A DNA stretch of 64,000 nt from positions 2,981,001 through 3,045,000 of the forward strand of contig NC_133037.1 of NCBI RefSeq assembly GCF_048771995.1. Reading direction: 5' to 3'. The notes under the pieces are model-generated. The model did not search any database and had not been told where the DNA came from. It worked only from the letters and a program-made list of their open reading frames with translations. The translations under genes were made by a program, and so were the position numbers. Below are positions 36,856 to 50,628 of this stretch, in pieces. This DNA is from Taeniopygia guttata (taxonomy: Eukaryota; Chordata; Aves; Passeriformes; Estrildidae). Numbering within the stretch: the stretch's first letter is position 1; every line of letters starts with the position of its first letter.

Positions 36856-38830
36856 TCCCTCTCATAGGACAAGCAGGGACATTCAGATTTCCTGGCATTT
36901 GGCTGCATGGCTGGAAAAAGGATAAATATGCTGAAATTAAAGACTGTATCACGAGAAGGAACAGAGTCACAGGATAACCTAAACAGCACCAACCCAATAT
37001 CAAAACTTGTTATAAGCATCATCTTCTCTGCCTGAAAAAGGGCTGAAATCCTTGCTCTAAAGGAGCTTATATAATTTGGAGTTGCATCCACAGCTCTACC
37101 TATTTTTATCTCAAAGGTGCAGGCTTGTTCACAACGAGGAACTTTCTGCAAAATTCTCCATTTGTTGCTTTAACTTGACAATAAATGCTGATTCCTCTCC
37201 CCCTCTCAGCACACACAGAGTTAGATAATGTCTGTCACACGCCCTGTTTCCAGCTTCTTTTCCTTTATTTTATTACAAGCACCACAAATTCCAAACACTG
37301 AAGTGTTCTCCCCTTCAGATTAACTCTGTACCTGAGCCATGCCTGCTCAGTAGGAAAATCTCAGCTTTTCAGCCCCACAACCCTTGGCAATATAAATCCT
37401 GCAGGATCATTTTGAGGTAAGTTAATTACAGACTTGAATTTTAAATGCCTGCTTCATGTTCTTCTCCTTTGAGTCAATAATTCCTGCGGACTGCACATCA
37501 TCCTGTCACACAGCCAGGCTGCTGGATAAAAACTCCTGTTTGCTGGAAACCTTTTGGCATTTCCTGCCAGTGGTTTAATACTTGAATATTCCTGTTAATT
37601 TGCACATTCTGACCTGCAGCAATGGAGATATTTGATCACTCCAGCGGCAGCTCTTGTGTAAAGAGTGTTTTTTGCTCTGCTTTAACATATGCTAATAATG
37701 ATATCTGTGCTGGTGCTTCCTCAAGAGTTTTTAAGGAAAAAAGTCAGACTCATCATCAGTTTTTCCACACCTGGGACATGCAGACATAGGCACAGGACTT
37801 TTCCAGCTGTATTTACACTCAAACAAGGTCCCTAGGATCAGGGATGTGTTTTTTAATTTTAATTCCCTCCAGAAATCACGCTGAATTTTGCAATAGGAGA
37901 ATAAAGATACAAACAGAGTGCATTACCCATATTTAAAGGACTTGGAAATTTAAGTCTGTACTGTATTGTGGGGGGGGGAAACTTGCTGGTTTTCCCCATG
38001 ATTGCTCCAATTACTGCTTTCTATGTGAAAGCAAAAATATCTTTAAAATATTGCAAAAACTCTGCATAATAGATCCAAAAGGAGGTGCGATTGAAATCAG
38101 TATTCACCACAAATTTTAAGATAAAAAAACCTATGCCCTCAAAGGATCTGAGTGCAAAAATTCCCAATTCCGTGGTTGCAAGTGTTGACTCTTTATTCTC
38201 AGGGCTCCTGCCCTTGCATGCAGTTGGTATTTATTTTGTGAAATAATATTCATAGAAAATAAGAAGTTCTTTCCTTTTTAAACTTTCTTGCAGCACTTCC
38301 AGTTTCTCTCCAACCTTTAACACACTTGTAAATAATATATTTAGCAAACCCCCCCCCCTCATTTTTACTGGGGCTGTACAACAAGGAACTAAACAACAGG
38401 AATATTTTCTTTTTTTATGTAATTCACAACATGGGCACTCAACCAAGTGATGGAGGAAAAGTTAAATAACTTTCCCAGAAAAATGTGGACTCAGTCACCA
38501 TGGAAGGCAAAATGAGCAAAGTTTTTGAAGGCCGCCAAGCAAATAAGTGAAAATTTACATATTCATTTATGTATATATTTTTATTTTTAAAAAAAGACAA
38601 CAAAGCCTAGGGAACGTGGCTAGATCACCATGGACAATAATATATCAAAAACTGACAGAAGGAAGATAAAATACCTGGCCCAGAGCTAAGTTGTGTTTAA
38701 GGACCTTTCTTCCCCCTGCAACAGTGTCACACTAGACATCTGAAAAACCACATTTTGTCACCAAACTGCAGAGATTTCCCTAATGCTGCCACCTGTAAAT
38801 GTCTGTGCAGGGCAAAGAGAAATGGAGCTG
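36856..38830. other. Non-coding DNA with G and C homopolymers
   Basis: A run of nine G lies at 37970-37978 and a run of nine C at 38350-38358. AT-rich sequence fills most of 37840-38700. No gene is seen. Confidence 0.55.
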
Positions 38831-38836
38831 CTTCAG

Positions 38837-39507
38837 TGTCGAAGACAGGGGTGGCTCCGTGTGGTGGAAAAGTCTCTCCCCCAACCCGAGCTTCCAAAGA
38901 AAGGCTCAGCAGTCTCTGCTGTCCGGTCTCAAGGCAGTTTATTGCAAGTTATCTAAAAGATTTTCTCCTGGAGCTGCTGTGGTTTGCTCACAGCTCAGGC
39001 AGAGGCACACACACACCCTGACATCCTCTCTGACTCCCGACTGCTTCTTCTCTCCCCCTCTGCCCAGGGCTGTGCTGTCTTTTATATGGTACATTACGTG
39101 TTACATGGGTACAGTTTGTCCCCAATGCCTATTACCTATATTAAATGGTGCCTTTCTACTCTAAACCAATCTGGGAGTGCCAACATCACCAAGAACATGG
39201 AGGTAAGGAAGGAGAAAGAGGGAGGACAGGGCAGGCCCAAATCCCTCCATCTTAAACCTCTGACCCCCATGTACAAAACCAAAACCCCCTGTACAGCACT
39301 CAAAAATTCTTCCCTCTACTTTGTGACTACTTCTACTATAACATCTAAACTTTTGTGACTTCTTGTTCTTCCTGCAAGGTTGGTAAATTGTTCCATGGTT
39401 CAAACCCAAAATCACAGCTGTTTCCAGCTGCCTGCCAGGGTCTCAAATGCTTCTGACCTGGGCCTGGAACCTCCAAAAATGTCTGAGGGACATTTTGAGT
39501 TCTGACA
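38837..39507 (-). mobile_element. Solo LTR, family 1, copy 2
   Basis: A 671-bp LTR on the minus strand. The sense start TGTCAGAACTC is at 39507, and the sense end at 38837 reads TGTC in plus, after a small deletion near the tip relative to the other copies. CTTCAG flanks it exactly (38831-38836, 39508-39513). It carries one 81-bp promoter unit, with TATAAAAG seen as CTTTTATA at 39079-39086, and AATAAA seen as TTTATT at 38938-38943. It differs from the copy at 7256 mainly by lacking five units. No internal retroviral genes adjoin, so it is a solo LTR, and the 6-bp duplication suits a class II (ERVK-like) source. Confidence 0.95.
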
Positions 39508-39513
39508 CTTCAG

Positions 39514-39654
39514 CAGAGCATTGTCCTCCCACTGAGAGCAGCCTCAAACCCAGCAGGTTTCACAGCAAACTCCTGCAGTTTAACCCAGGAATTCTCTCAG
39601 GATCCCTTCCCTGCTGTCACCTCCCTCCAGTCATTCACACTTTGATCCCTTCTG
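39514..39654. other. Short non-coding spacer
   Basis: Unique sequence between the LTR duplication and a CR1 tail. Confidence 0.5.
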
Positions 39655-39697
39655 ATCCCTAAGGTCCCTTCAAATCCTATCCATTCCATGATTATTT
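39655..39697 (+). mobile_element. Possible CR1 tail
   Basis: 'aaggtcccttcaaatcc' followed by 'attccatgatt' resembles the last 40 bp of a CR1 3' end. It is very short, so it may be only a relic. Confidence 0.45.
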
Positions 39698-42600
39698 TTA
39701 ATACCAGAACAACATTTTCTATTTAAAACTCTAAATAATACCCCTGTATTCCATCCATGAAGCACTTTTCTTTTTCTCCAACAGTTTACCTGCAGAGTTC
39801 CACAGAAATGTCTTCACCAGTAAATAAACACAATTTTATCTCTGAAACCAACCTGTAATTGTAGAGAAAAGACTAATTTTGGCACATTAACAGATGGGTG
39901 CAAAGTTTTTGTCACTAAAATGATTTGTTTTTATCCTATTCCTCCATCCTAATTATCAACTGCCAAGGGACTGAAGGGAATTACAGAGCTGTGATCAGCA
40001 GCATTGACCTTTTTGCCTTTTCACTACTTCTGTTAAGGCAGTTAACCCAGGCAGGAAAATTAGAACCAAGACTGACAGTGGAGTAAACACAAGGAAAGCA
40101 GTGAAAATGTGGGAAATTAGCCTTCTCCCTCCCTCCTTGCAGCATTAAGAGCAGAGCCTCAGCTGAAACCTTGGTCTGCTAAATTAGGCAGAGGTTTGGA
40201 AAAGAATGTTCTGATTGTTAATCATGAAATGTGCTGTAATCTTCTGCGAGGCTGCTCTAACCTCCTCAATCAGCTGCATTTTCTTACTTAATTACGTGAT
40301 TTTAAGTACTTCTAAGGAGGTGCTGTCAGTTTTATCCTGGAGTTCTCTTAGACATTCCCCACTGTAGTCATGGTGATGATATATAGAAATGGACAAAATG
40401 CCAGAGACCAGGGAAAATGTCAGAGCTATGGAACACCCACAACTTGCTCCTTGCCTAAAATTTACTTGGTATTTTTGAGTTAGCTGGAAAGACTCTCTTA
40501 TAGTGCATTAACATCCCAAAATATCAAGATTAATGGTAGATGGATAATCTTATTGCCAAACACACACACTGGGGTAATTCCCAGCTCTAGGACTAGCTCA
40601 CAAATATTTGGGGGACCCGTGGCACAAGCAGTGCCTGAGTGTGGATCCCACTGGGATGTTATTCCCTCTGCAAACAACTGGAACAATCCCTTCCACGCTG
40701 CCTGTCCTGGCCTAGGAGCCAGCTCCCATTATTCTGAGTCCTGCAAGCTGCCTTCAGGCTGCTAATTACTCCCTCCTCAGATGCAGGAAATTATTATTAC
40801 CTGGATATTTATAACCAGCCAATGGAACATTAGTGGCAGTGGGGAAGACAAATTATGAATATTTGTTAATTTAGCAGGCTCTCACCAGACCTTCATTTTC
40901 TCTAAATATTCTAATATTCCGCCAGCATCTATTTTACAAGACCTTTATTATTGGTGAGTAGTACACTGTGACACCAATCACCTCCTTCACTGCTAACAGA
41001 AAGGCTGAAGTACCATGGTCCATATTTGTTCTCCCAGGAGGCTGCTGAGCTCAGCTCCTTGTGGAACACCCTGACTGCCATTCAGCCAAATTTCCTCCCA
41101 AAAAAGCCTCCTTAATTTAAACCAAATCAAAGATGTTTGTTTTATTTTTTTTTTGTTTTTTAGATGAGGCTACATAACAAGCTCCTGATTTTCAGCTCCT
41201 AGCCTAGGTAAGAGTTAAATTTCCTTGGTAAGTCGACAAGACAAGAGGGTTCTCACTTCATGCCAGCTATAGATCTTATCTTCAGCTCTGGGAATTATCT
41301 GAGCTGAATAAATGGGTGAATAGCTCCCATCTTGGGTTTATTTGCCTTTTATTACTGCTTCCCACCAAGTCTGACTCCCATTTCTGCAGTTCACACCTGC
41401 AAAAGGGTGGCTGCTGCTCTGACAGCATCTGAGAGCTGCCAGCAGTGGGCTCGGTGTGAACTGCGTGCTCCCTATTACAGGGATTTGGTTATGAGCACAT
41501 CATTCCTCAGCATCCACAAATGCAGCTGAAATTCTTATCTTTACAGAGTAAGGAGGTCAGCATTTACTACTGCATGCCCAGGCAGCACTCAGTCCTACAG
41601 GCAGAGTTCACCTGTTCATGATTTTTATGGTCTGCAATCCATTTCAGATTGAAACATTGCCATCTTCACAGGGGTCATGCAGACAGTTTTCCTTATGCTG
41701 TTCCAAATAGATTTTTGTTGTCTCTTCCTCCCTCATTTTGCCGTGAGCAAAGGTGCAGAAGGCCTCGAGGAGCCGTGGAACGGGAGGCAATCAGCTCTCA
41801 CTTTCAAGGGGCAACAACTCTTTTCTGTCCTCAGAAAAAAGAATTAGAGGGTAGGAATCAAGAACAGAGCCAGGAATTAGATATGGCCACATCAGCTGGG
41901 GAAAGGAGCTCTGAGGTAAAGCAGTTGTAGGTGATGATGTCCTGTCCATCCCCATCACTGCACACAGATATCCTGGAAAGGAAAGCGCTGGAGCCTCTGG
42001 AATCACAGCACATAACGTGACCCATTCCTGCTGGGACCAGGGGCTGAAATCCCATTTCTCTCTGGTTTAGGTTGGTTTTGTGCCTCTCTAGTAGAGATTA
42101 GTTTCCAGAAGCAGCAGAATTGTTGGGGAATAGTAAAGTCTGGAGTTTGGCATTTATTTCCACATCAACTCAAAATGAGGACATCCTAATTAATATCCAT
42201 ATGTATATGTTATATTTTCATGACTCCTGCTATGTCATGGTAGAAGAAGGGAACCCCTTCCTCTGGTTCAACAACCAGTTCTTGTTAAAGACTGTAAATA
42301 AACTCAAAGTTAATTCAGGAATTGCTGAATAGGAACCTTACCCACACACACTTAGAATTTTCAGAGCATCACCAAGTTTTTGAAATTAGGAGTAAATGCC
42401 CTGAAATGCAAGAATGTTGCCAAATAAAGGAGTTGAAGAGTCACCATGAGATCTGCCCAGGTGTGCACATGGAGCTGATGGGAGGGCCTAAATCAGGGCT
42501 CATTTTAGGACAGCGCTGAGAAATTACCCGAGAAGCCCACACAGAGCCCCACTGTGGCTTAGCTCATCCTTCTCTCTGTGCCTCAGCTACCCCAGCCCTG

Positions 42601-45600
42601 AGCCAGGGACAGTCCCAGCCCAGCTTTTCAGTCCCTGCTCCTTTGAGCCATTTATATGGCATTTTCCTCGGAGCAGCACAACTTGAACATCCAGGAGGGG
42701 TGTGATAACACAAATATAACGTAGCAAAACAGAAAACAAAACCTAGCAGGAAGCCCTCATCTCTTTTTCCTAAGCCTTTTCTTCTCCCGTGTGTTAAGAT
42801 TTAAGAGCCAGAGGATGTTTTTTAAACTGCAGACAGTACAAGCGCAGGTGAAAATCCAAGAAATCCAAATTGCCCTGCAATTAGTTCTTTATAAATAGGT
42901 GCACTGATCTCTCTCTCATCAGCTATTGATTGATAGCAGCCAAAGCAGATGTGATTTGCTTTGTAAATACTTCAGAACTGACGGAGCTACAGAAATAATG
43001 AGCATTGCAGTGAAGCAAAGCAGATCACTCCTGCCTTTAAGAGCGATCAGGAATTTTGAGCCATTTAAATGCTGACACAAGAAGAGAGGATGCACTGGAG
43101 GCCTGCACAGAAGCCAAGTCCTTCAGGGATTTTTCTGGAGAGTTTTTATACTGCTGGAGCTCATCACCAAAGAACCAAAAGCACCGTGGAGGCCACTGGA
43201 TTTAGAGACATCTCTGAGCAAAATTGCAGCATCCAGGGGGATGCACTACAAGCTTTGAAGTGCTCCAGTCCATTTGGAATTTCATTACCAGCCACAGAAA
43301 TAGTAAAGATATCATTCTAAAAGTGATCTATACTTGCTGGACGCTCCCAAATGTTTCCATTAATAAAAACTTCTGATATTTTGTGCTCAAGGAAAATATA
43401 AAGGTCTTTCAGAATTTGTGCAGGGAAGTAGCACAGAAGCAAAAATTCTCTTTTTAGCCTAAAGACAGCCTTCAGAAGAAAGTTCACAGTAAGCAAGAGT
43501 ATAAAGAGGGACATACATTTAAAGAATGATTATGCAGCTCCCCTCCTTCTTTAAAGGAAAGGAGTTAATCTCACTTTTTCCTCCCTCAGGACTTTTTAAT
43601 TATTTTTAAAATTAACTACTTCCACATCATTCTTCAGCCTCCTCTGAGTGAATGGTAACATGGTGTGGGTAACTCCAAACTTTGTTATTTTGTTTGCCTC
43701 AGATTTACTTCATTTTTCATTTCTTACAGCCTCAAACACCTTTGGAAGAGAGGTGGGAAGCTGCCTATGGACAGGACGGGCTGTGGAGTGCCAAGGAATG
43801 TGCAAGCACAGCTCCAAGCAAGTGATCAAAGACATTTGTTCAAACAGAAGTCTTCTCCTTATGTGCAAACACTTCTGAAATGCAAAGTTCTCTGGTGGTA
43901 CCCACTTCCACACACACACTAACCCAGGGGGCTGGACTGGGAATTCTGTAAGGAGTCAGTGGAGAGAGATAAGGAATTAATTTCCATTCCATGTGTCAGC
44001 CGCAGCCATATCTCAATCAACACAGCAGCAGCATCCCCTGCCCAAGCTAAGGACTTGCACACACCCATCAGGAACTGTTACAGAATTTCTGAGAGAGAGA
44101 GGGCATGATTTATGTCTGGAGTGAGAATTGAGCTACCCTCAGATAGGCCCTGATCAGCGGCCTTGATGGGGCCTTGTAGCCTTTGATGCAGTGAGAATTC
44201 AGTTGTGGCGCAGTCAGAAATTATGTTAAGGTAACTACAAAGTAATGAGCTGAGTGTGAATTAGAGTAGAGCTGCAGTGTGAAAAGCCTGACCACCTCAA
44301 GGCAAAGGTAAACAATGTTAGCTTGCCAATCACAGTGCCTTTGTAAACTGTAAACTACGTGGAAGTGTATACAAACTGCCATCTTCTCTGGAATAAAGGG
44401 GAGAACATTTCCTTAGTCATATTGGTTGGATGTGCGTTCTGTCCTGTCCACCTTTCCCATTATCTGAGGTCCCTGGTTTTAAGGAATGGGTTTGGATTCT
44501 CCTGGAGCAGTCTGCAGGACGTGCATGACGGATGGAATGATGGATGCCTGAATTTCACCCAGACTCCGTGTTTACACGACCCCTGTGCACAGCCAGCCCT
44601 CTCACCCACCCCACAGAACACACAGAGCACTGCCCTAGAGAGAGAGACCACCTTTCACTCGGCCAAGATGCATCTCACGGGGAAAGGGATTTCTGCCAGC
44701 TCCGCAGACCAAAACAACAATCAATAATTTCCTCTATCTGCTCCAGCCAGCAGGGACCATTTCACACCAGCTCCAGCCACCCACGCAGCCACTTTACAAC
44801 TTCCCCTCTCATTCATGCGAAAAGCAGCCCTTAAGAGCCTTTTCCTGGATCGGGGCTCGCTGCTCTTGGCTGGGTTATTTTCTTTGTGTTTCTAAGCAAT
44901 GCCTTGTTGCCAATCAGTTTGTTTGTTCTGCGGCTAAACTTCACTTTCTCATGCCCGCTTCAGTCCCTGTTTGATCTCTCAGCATGATTTTGGGCATCTC
45001 ACTTCCATTTCTTCCCATCCATTTGCATTTTGGCTGCCTTCACTGTCACCTTCCTGACACGCTGAGCTCCTCTCCCTGCTTCTGTCTATTCTACACAATT
45101 CCTACAAAGAACAGAAAACAGGGCCGGTATTTGTGTTCGCCTAAAAAAAGCAATTCCTTCTGCAGCCACAGCTTTCACATCCCGACAGCAAGTAATCTAC
45201 AGCTTTCTAAAGCCCTGAGACAGATTGCAAAACCTTAGTTTAACAAAAAAAAAAACAAAAACCAAAACCTTCCAGCAGGGATGAGGAGGGAAGAACAGGA
45301 GGGATGCTTTAAAAATGCCCAAAATGCAGCAGTAATCTGAATGGTAGCACGGGGATGATTTAACTCCATTTTTCTCACCCATGTCAGCAAATGTATTTTG
45401 AATACAGGACAGAGGCACAAAAGGCAGCTCTGCTGTGGACTTATTAATCTATTTTGTGAGGAAGCATCTAGAAAATAGTCCTGGAGGAAGAGATTAGAGA
45501 GCAAATCGCGGGCTCTTTGGGGAAGCGCCGCAGTGATCCATTGTCTGCCGCAGCTTTATCTGGAGAAGGATCTTGCAGAAAGAGCTGCGCTCTGCACCGC

Positions 45601-47463
45601 TCACCACTGCACATCCTGGCAATTTCAGACACTTTTCCAAGCAGGGGCCATCATTATTGTCCCAGAGAACCGTTTATAAATAAAGCTGATGTTTGTCAAA
45701 GCCCCGACTCGCGGTACAAAACTCCCAACTCTGGTTTGCTGCCATTAAACACCCCGAGACTTCCTGCTGGATAAAACTTCTCTGGCTATTGGAAAGGCAC
45801 TTCCAGAAATGTCAATGGAATGGGATGGAGGAGAAAATTCGATTCACTGGGAGATGCTCAGGTGGGTTTCTGGCTGTGCAATCCCCCTTCCCTCCTGCCA
45901 CACATAATTTCAGCGAATTTGCTCTCTCTGAGAAGTAGCCTATGTACCTCTTTAGACTTTTATTTATTATTAAATATTTTTGAACAATTTTTTCCCCAAA
46001 AATGTCCTATAATGTTACCCATGACTCCATTTTCTTTTCTCCATTAAAATTTAATCTTATTATCAGAAAATTACTTTTTTTGCCCCCTCTAATAACTCTT
46101 GTATGACAGACAGCCAATTTTACTGACATCAGATCCTTGCAGCATGTACTGGAGATCAAGAGGGGGAAAAAATGACTACGAGGCAAACCATGCATTATGG
46201 AATCAATATGACATGCTGTATCCAACCTTTTTTTTTTTCTCCTGAAGACAAGAAAACCCTCCCATCAATTTTATTCTGCAAAAGAAGAAAGCTGCCATGA
46301 GCCTGATTGAATAATCACAACCTTAATTACCCTGAGCAAACAGTATGAGGGGGACTGTGATAAATTAAGGGAAATCTTTAACATTCTAATGCATCTTTCA
46401 GACCATTCAGAGTCCCAGCAGCTCTGTCACTTCTTAACTTGCCCTTGCTCCCCTCGGTTCCGTGGGCTGAGATTTGAACATGTAAGATTGAGTAAAATAG
46501 ATGAGGGATGAAAATTGCTTTGAGTTTGGGGAAAAGGGACCCAAATGCTCCCCCAACCTCCTTGGGATGATCACCCCCAGCAGCCCCTGGCTCTGAGGGA
46601 AATGAGGTTCAGGCAGACGTTTCCTCTTTTGAAAGAGACAAATCACTGCCTTGGCTCCCTCTTCTACTTCATGTGAACAAGGACAAATAAATGATTGGCA
46701 CCTGTCAGATAACAGCCAAGATGATTCATCCCGAACACAGCAGTCATTTTCCAGTAATGAGAAATACCCAGCTTCCTTCTGTGGGAAGTAAATCTTGTTA
46801 GAAAAAAAATGATCCCTTAAGAACATGCACCATGGACCTTTGGTGTTGCTGCAGCTCCCTGAGGGCTGCAGAGAGGTCTGAGGGTTTTTTTCTGGGCTAT
46901 CAGGGCTTGAAGCCACACCTGTGGCTTGCTGTGAGGTGCTGCCATCGTGCAGAATGACACTCGTGCCACCAAACAGAGGATTTGAGTCTGTTTTGGGCCC
47001 ATGGCACAAAGCACAAACTCTTCTTTCGTGTTCAGTGAATCAGAATCCTTTGGTTGAGTCCAGCATTAACCCAGCACTGCCAGGTCTAATTCACCACTAA
47101 ACCAGGTCTAATTCAGTCTCACATCTAAACTGCTGTCCCCAGTTCCTCGGGGAACACCCAGGGCTCTGTCACACCCCCTAAGAAAAGGGTTTTTGGCAGG
47201 GTCTCAGGGGCTGCATGCCCCTCATCCCCAGCTGCAGGGACAGTGCATCAGGAGCTGTTCCCAGTGTGATCCCACAGCCCCAGAGCCTGCTCAGAGTTAA
47301 AGTTCTGCCTTTGCTTCAAGGAACCCAGAGACTTTGCACTTGCAAAAAGCTGTGCAACATGAGCCAAACACAGCACGTGGGGACTGTCCAAAATCTTCTC
47401 AAGGGCTTTCCTGCTCCTTTTTGGACTAGGGCACAACCTGAACAGCCAAAAAGGACCCCCTTG
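39698..47463. other. Long stretch of non-coding DNA
   Basis: Nearly 8 kb without a supported gene, RNA gene or clear mobile element. Notable parts are a T-rich run at 41140-41165 and word-complex AT-rich blocks at 40140-40330 and 42880-43050 that could be conserved non-coding elements. The 44500-45600 part has a few more CpGs. A 191-codon minus-strand frame (46434-47009) has no domain I recognise. Confidence 0.5.
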
Positions 47464-48081
47464 TGTCGGAATCTGAGCTATTGATGATTCTGAGACTGTA
47501 GAAAGTCTCTGTCTGTCAGCCCCGCTGCCAAAGAAGAAGCCATAATTGGTCTGTGCTGGTTTCAAGGTTGTTTATTCTGTTTATCTCTAACATGTTCTGC
47601 TGCCCTGCCGCAGCTCTGTCCTGCAGGGCAGCGTGTGGGGCTCTGCCCTCAGTGGGATGGTACAAACATTAAATACCACAAACTACCTGTGCTGGATTTA
47701 CAATAACGTGCCAATATCTGTCACCTACGTTGGACAGTGTGTCCCCAGCCTGAACCAACAGAAAAATGCCAACACCACAGTGAAACATGGAGGGCATGAA
47801 GAAGGAGAAAAAGGACAAGGCACACCCAATTTCCTCCATCTTGTCCCCTTTGGACCCCTCATCTAGAATCCTAAAATTTTACTTTTGCACCCATGCCACA
47901 CTTAGTTATTACTTATATCAAACACTCAAAGCTTGTAATTCATCCTGTAAGATTGAAAACTCTTTTCCATGGACAGAGATCACAGCCAGTGTCTCTGGGG
48001 GCTCTGTCCAGGGGGGTTCCTGACCCCTGCCAGGGTCCCAGACCTGCCAGGGCAGCCAGAGGGATGCCCTGGATTCCCACA
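47464..48081 (-). mobile_element. Solo LTR, family 2, copy A
   Basis: A 618-bp LTR on the minus strand with intact tips: plus-strand left end TGTCGGAATC and right end GGATTCCCACA. The six bases outside are CCCTTG on the left and TCCATG on the right, matching at four of six positions. The target duplication is therefore either mutated, or the LTR arose by recombination between different insertions. AATAAA on the minus strand sets the orientation. It is very similar to the copies at 18732 and 26923. No internal retroviral sequence adjoins. Confidence 0.88.
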
Positions 48082-50328
48082 TCCATGGACACTGCTTGGT
48101 TTCCAGGTGGTGATTCCCAGTGCTGCTTCAGAGCCAGGCTCCTCACCCACTGCAGAGTCTGAGTGAGGAGCTGCAGAATCAAATCCAGTAAATCAATAGG
48201 CAGCCACTGAGAGGGAGCAGAGTGCTAAATCACAGCCACGCTAATTTAGATCTAATTAGGAGTGTCAGGGAGCCAGCACTAGCCAATTCAGCCCTGTCTA
48301 GGTAGAAGCACTTCCAACACAAGCAGAGAAGCTGCTGTTCAAGAAGAAAAGCAGGAGATTACAGACCAAAACCAGGGCACCTGTAGAATTTGGCTGCTCC
48401 TGTGCACCAACACTCCCCAGATAAATCCCAGTGCTGAGGAGTCTGAGTTTCACCCCTGCTCCAGACCTGCCCCTGTCCTTGGGGGAAATGCTGAGTTCCA
48501 GCCCAGGGTGAAGATGCTGTTCACTTCTCAGCACAGTTAATTTGCTTTTTAATATAAGTTATCCTGAAGTAGCTCATGCACAGGGCTTCCCAAAGGTAAA
48601 AAACAACCCATAAACCCACACCACCCTCCCTTCCTGCCTGCCTTTTTTGCTGACATTGAGTGCAGCTCAATGTCTACCTAAGAACACACTGAGTCAGCCT
48701 GAGGGGAGTCACCTGAGGAGCAGAGAAACGTCAGGCTCAAATGAACACCTTCCCAGCTGCCAAAAACCTGGATAAAACAGAGTGGATAAAATGGTTCTGC
48801 AATGCAGTGCTGTCCCTCTGTGCCTAGGTTTCCATGGAGGATGGAGATGCACCATCAGGGAACAGGGTGGGAGAACAGAAACATCATCCTCACCGTGGTT
48901 TTCCCCATCTCTCAAGTTTCTGCCTTATTTTTTTTTTTTTTTTAAGCTGGAGTATCTATTTTATCCAGGAAAAACTCGACAAACACTAAGAAACCAAATA
49001 AAATTCTGTTTGAAACAACCTCTGAGGCCTCTGAGCTATTGGGTGTTAGTTCTTCCTAATCCAGAAGAAAATAATTGAATTCAAACAGATCTCTAAAGGC
49101 CTTTGGAGGCTTGGCTGACAAAAAGTGCTGCCACGACTTGCTTTAGAAGAAAGCCAGGTTTGTTAGTTTGGTGAACACCATTAAAATGAACAGCAGTTCC
49201 TCTCTAATAGCACCAAAGAGACTTCAGTGGGATTGTTTAACTGTGAACTCTGCATTTCCTTAAAACCCCCTCTCTATTCACATCATTAAAGTGTTTTTAG
49301 AAACTCTGAATAAACAACACAAAGGGTTTTTTTATGGCATGCAACTGGAATACAGGAAAAAAAAAAAAAACAGCAAATATCTGAACAACAACAGGCAAAG
49401 CATCTCCAGATTTCCATAACAGATGATACAGATAATAGAGGCATTCATAAGCCTTTTTTTTTTTCATCTAAGGCTGAAGATGTGGTGCAGCACCTTGTTC
49501 ATGGGGTTGTTGAATGTGATGGAGCAGTTCCCTGCTTTTGTGTCTCTGCTAATCACCTTTAATGGAAACCACTTACTTCATTGGTGCAAAAAACTGCCTT
49601 GAAGTTTGTTTTCTAGGCAAAAATCCCAGTGCTCTAATTAATACCTTGAAATAATCACTGATTAATGATACCAATCTGGGGCTGTTGCACAAAGGTTTTT
49701 TGCTCCAAAAATCAGGACAATGAATGATGTTACCATTGGTACAGAAAGCTCCACCCCTGGAAACCCTTTGGGATGGAGAGCACAGACATTTAACAGCTGC
49801 AGTGGACACTGTGCAGAAGGAGAGGGGGATACCACCAGGGTGTCTCCAGGAAGAACAGCACCATTAATGCTGTGAACCTTTCCCACAGACTTGAAGATAC
49901 TCACATTTATTTCCCTCATTTTCTACCAGCTCTACTTTGCAAGAAATTGTCTTTTATTTCTTTCCCCTCACCAGAGAACAGATATATTTGAGGTCTCAAA
50001 CTCCTGATTTATGGTAGTCAATACACTTGTTTCTTGAAGTGTGGAAGGAAGCTAATAAAACTAAAATCTACATTAAACACCAATTTGTTTCTATGGTTTA
50101 ATGCTGTGGGAAATCACCAACTGCCAGACTCTTCAGGTATATCAGAATCAGCTTTGTAGAGCTCAAATTATTATCTGATTACAAAATGTATGCAAAACCC
50201 AGGGCATAAGTGCTATAAAGAAATTATGGGCAGATCAGGTGATGACCACTTGTCCATGGAACTGTTGTCATCACATTTATTATGCAATTCTTGTCATATC
50301 TGTTTGGCACAGCCTGATAAAGAGCAGC
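48082..50328. other. Non-coding DNA
   Basis: T run at 48928-48943 and A run near 49358. No gene or recognisable element. Confidence 0.5.
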
Positions 50329-50450
50329 CACAGAATCCCAGAATGGTTTGTGTTGGAAAGGACATTAAGGAACCTACAGCTCCAGCCCCCTGCCATGGGC
50401 AGGGACCCCTTCCCCAAGCCCTGCCAAACCTGGCCTTGTGTAGGATCCTT
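50329..50450 (-). mobile_element. CR1 3'-end fragment
   Basis: In plus: 'cacagaatcccagaatgg', 'tgttggaaaggacatta' and 'ctgccatgggcagggacc', the antisense of a CR1 3' end. It belongs to a different CR1 subtype from the copy 180 bp downstream. The right edge is uncertain and may reach about 50545. Confidence 0.75.
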
Positions 50451-50628
50451 CTGGAAACCTCCTCATCTGTCAAAGCAGCAGGAGCAGGGTGTCCCAGGGC
50501 GAGGGTCTCAGCAGGGAAGGCAGAGGGGCTCCCCCCTTCCCTGAGCACACCCACCAGCTCAGACACAGGGGCTGCTCAGCACAGCCTGAGCTGTCTCACA
50601 GCCACAGGCTGTCCTGAAGGGGGATTTT

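Noticed and set aside
46434..47009. 191-codon minus-strand frame
   Set aside because: No recognisable domain, no splice context or homologue known to me; a length that is possible by chance in 64 kb of moderately GC-rich DNA.
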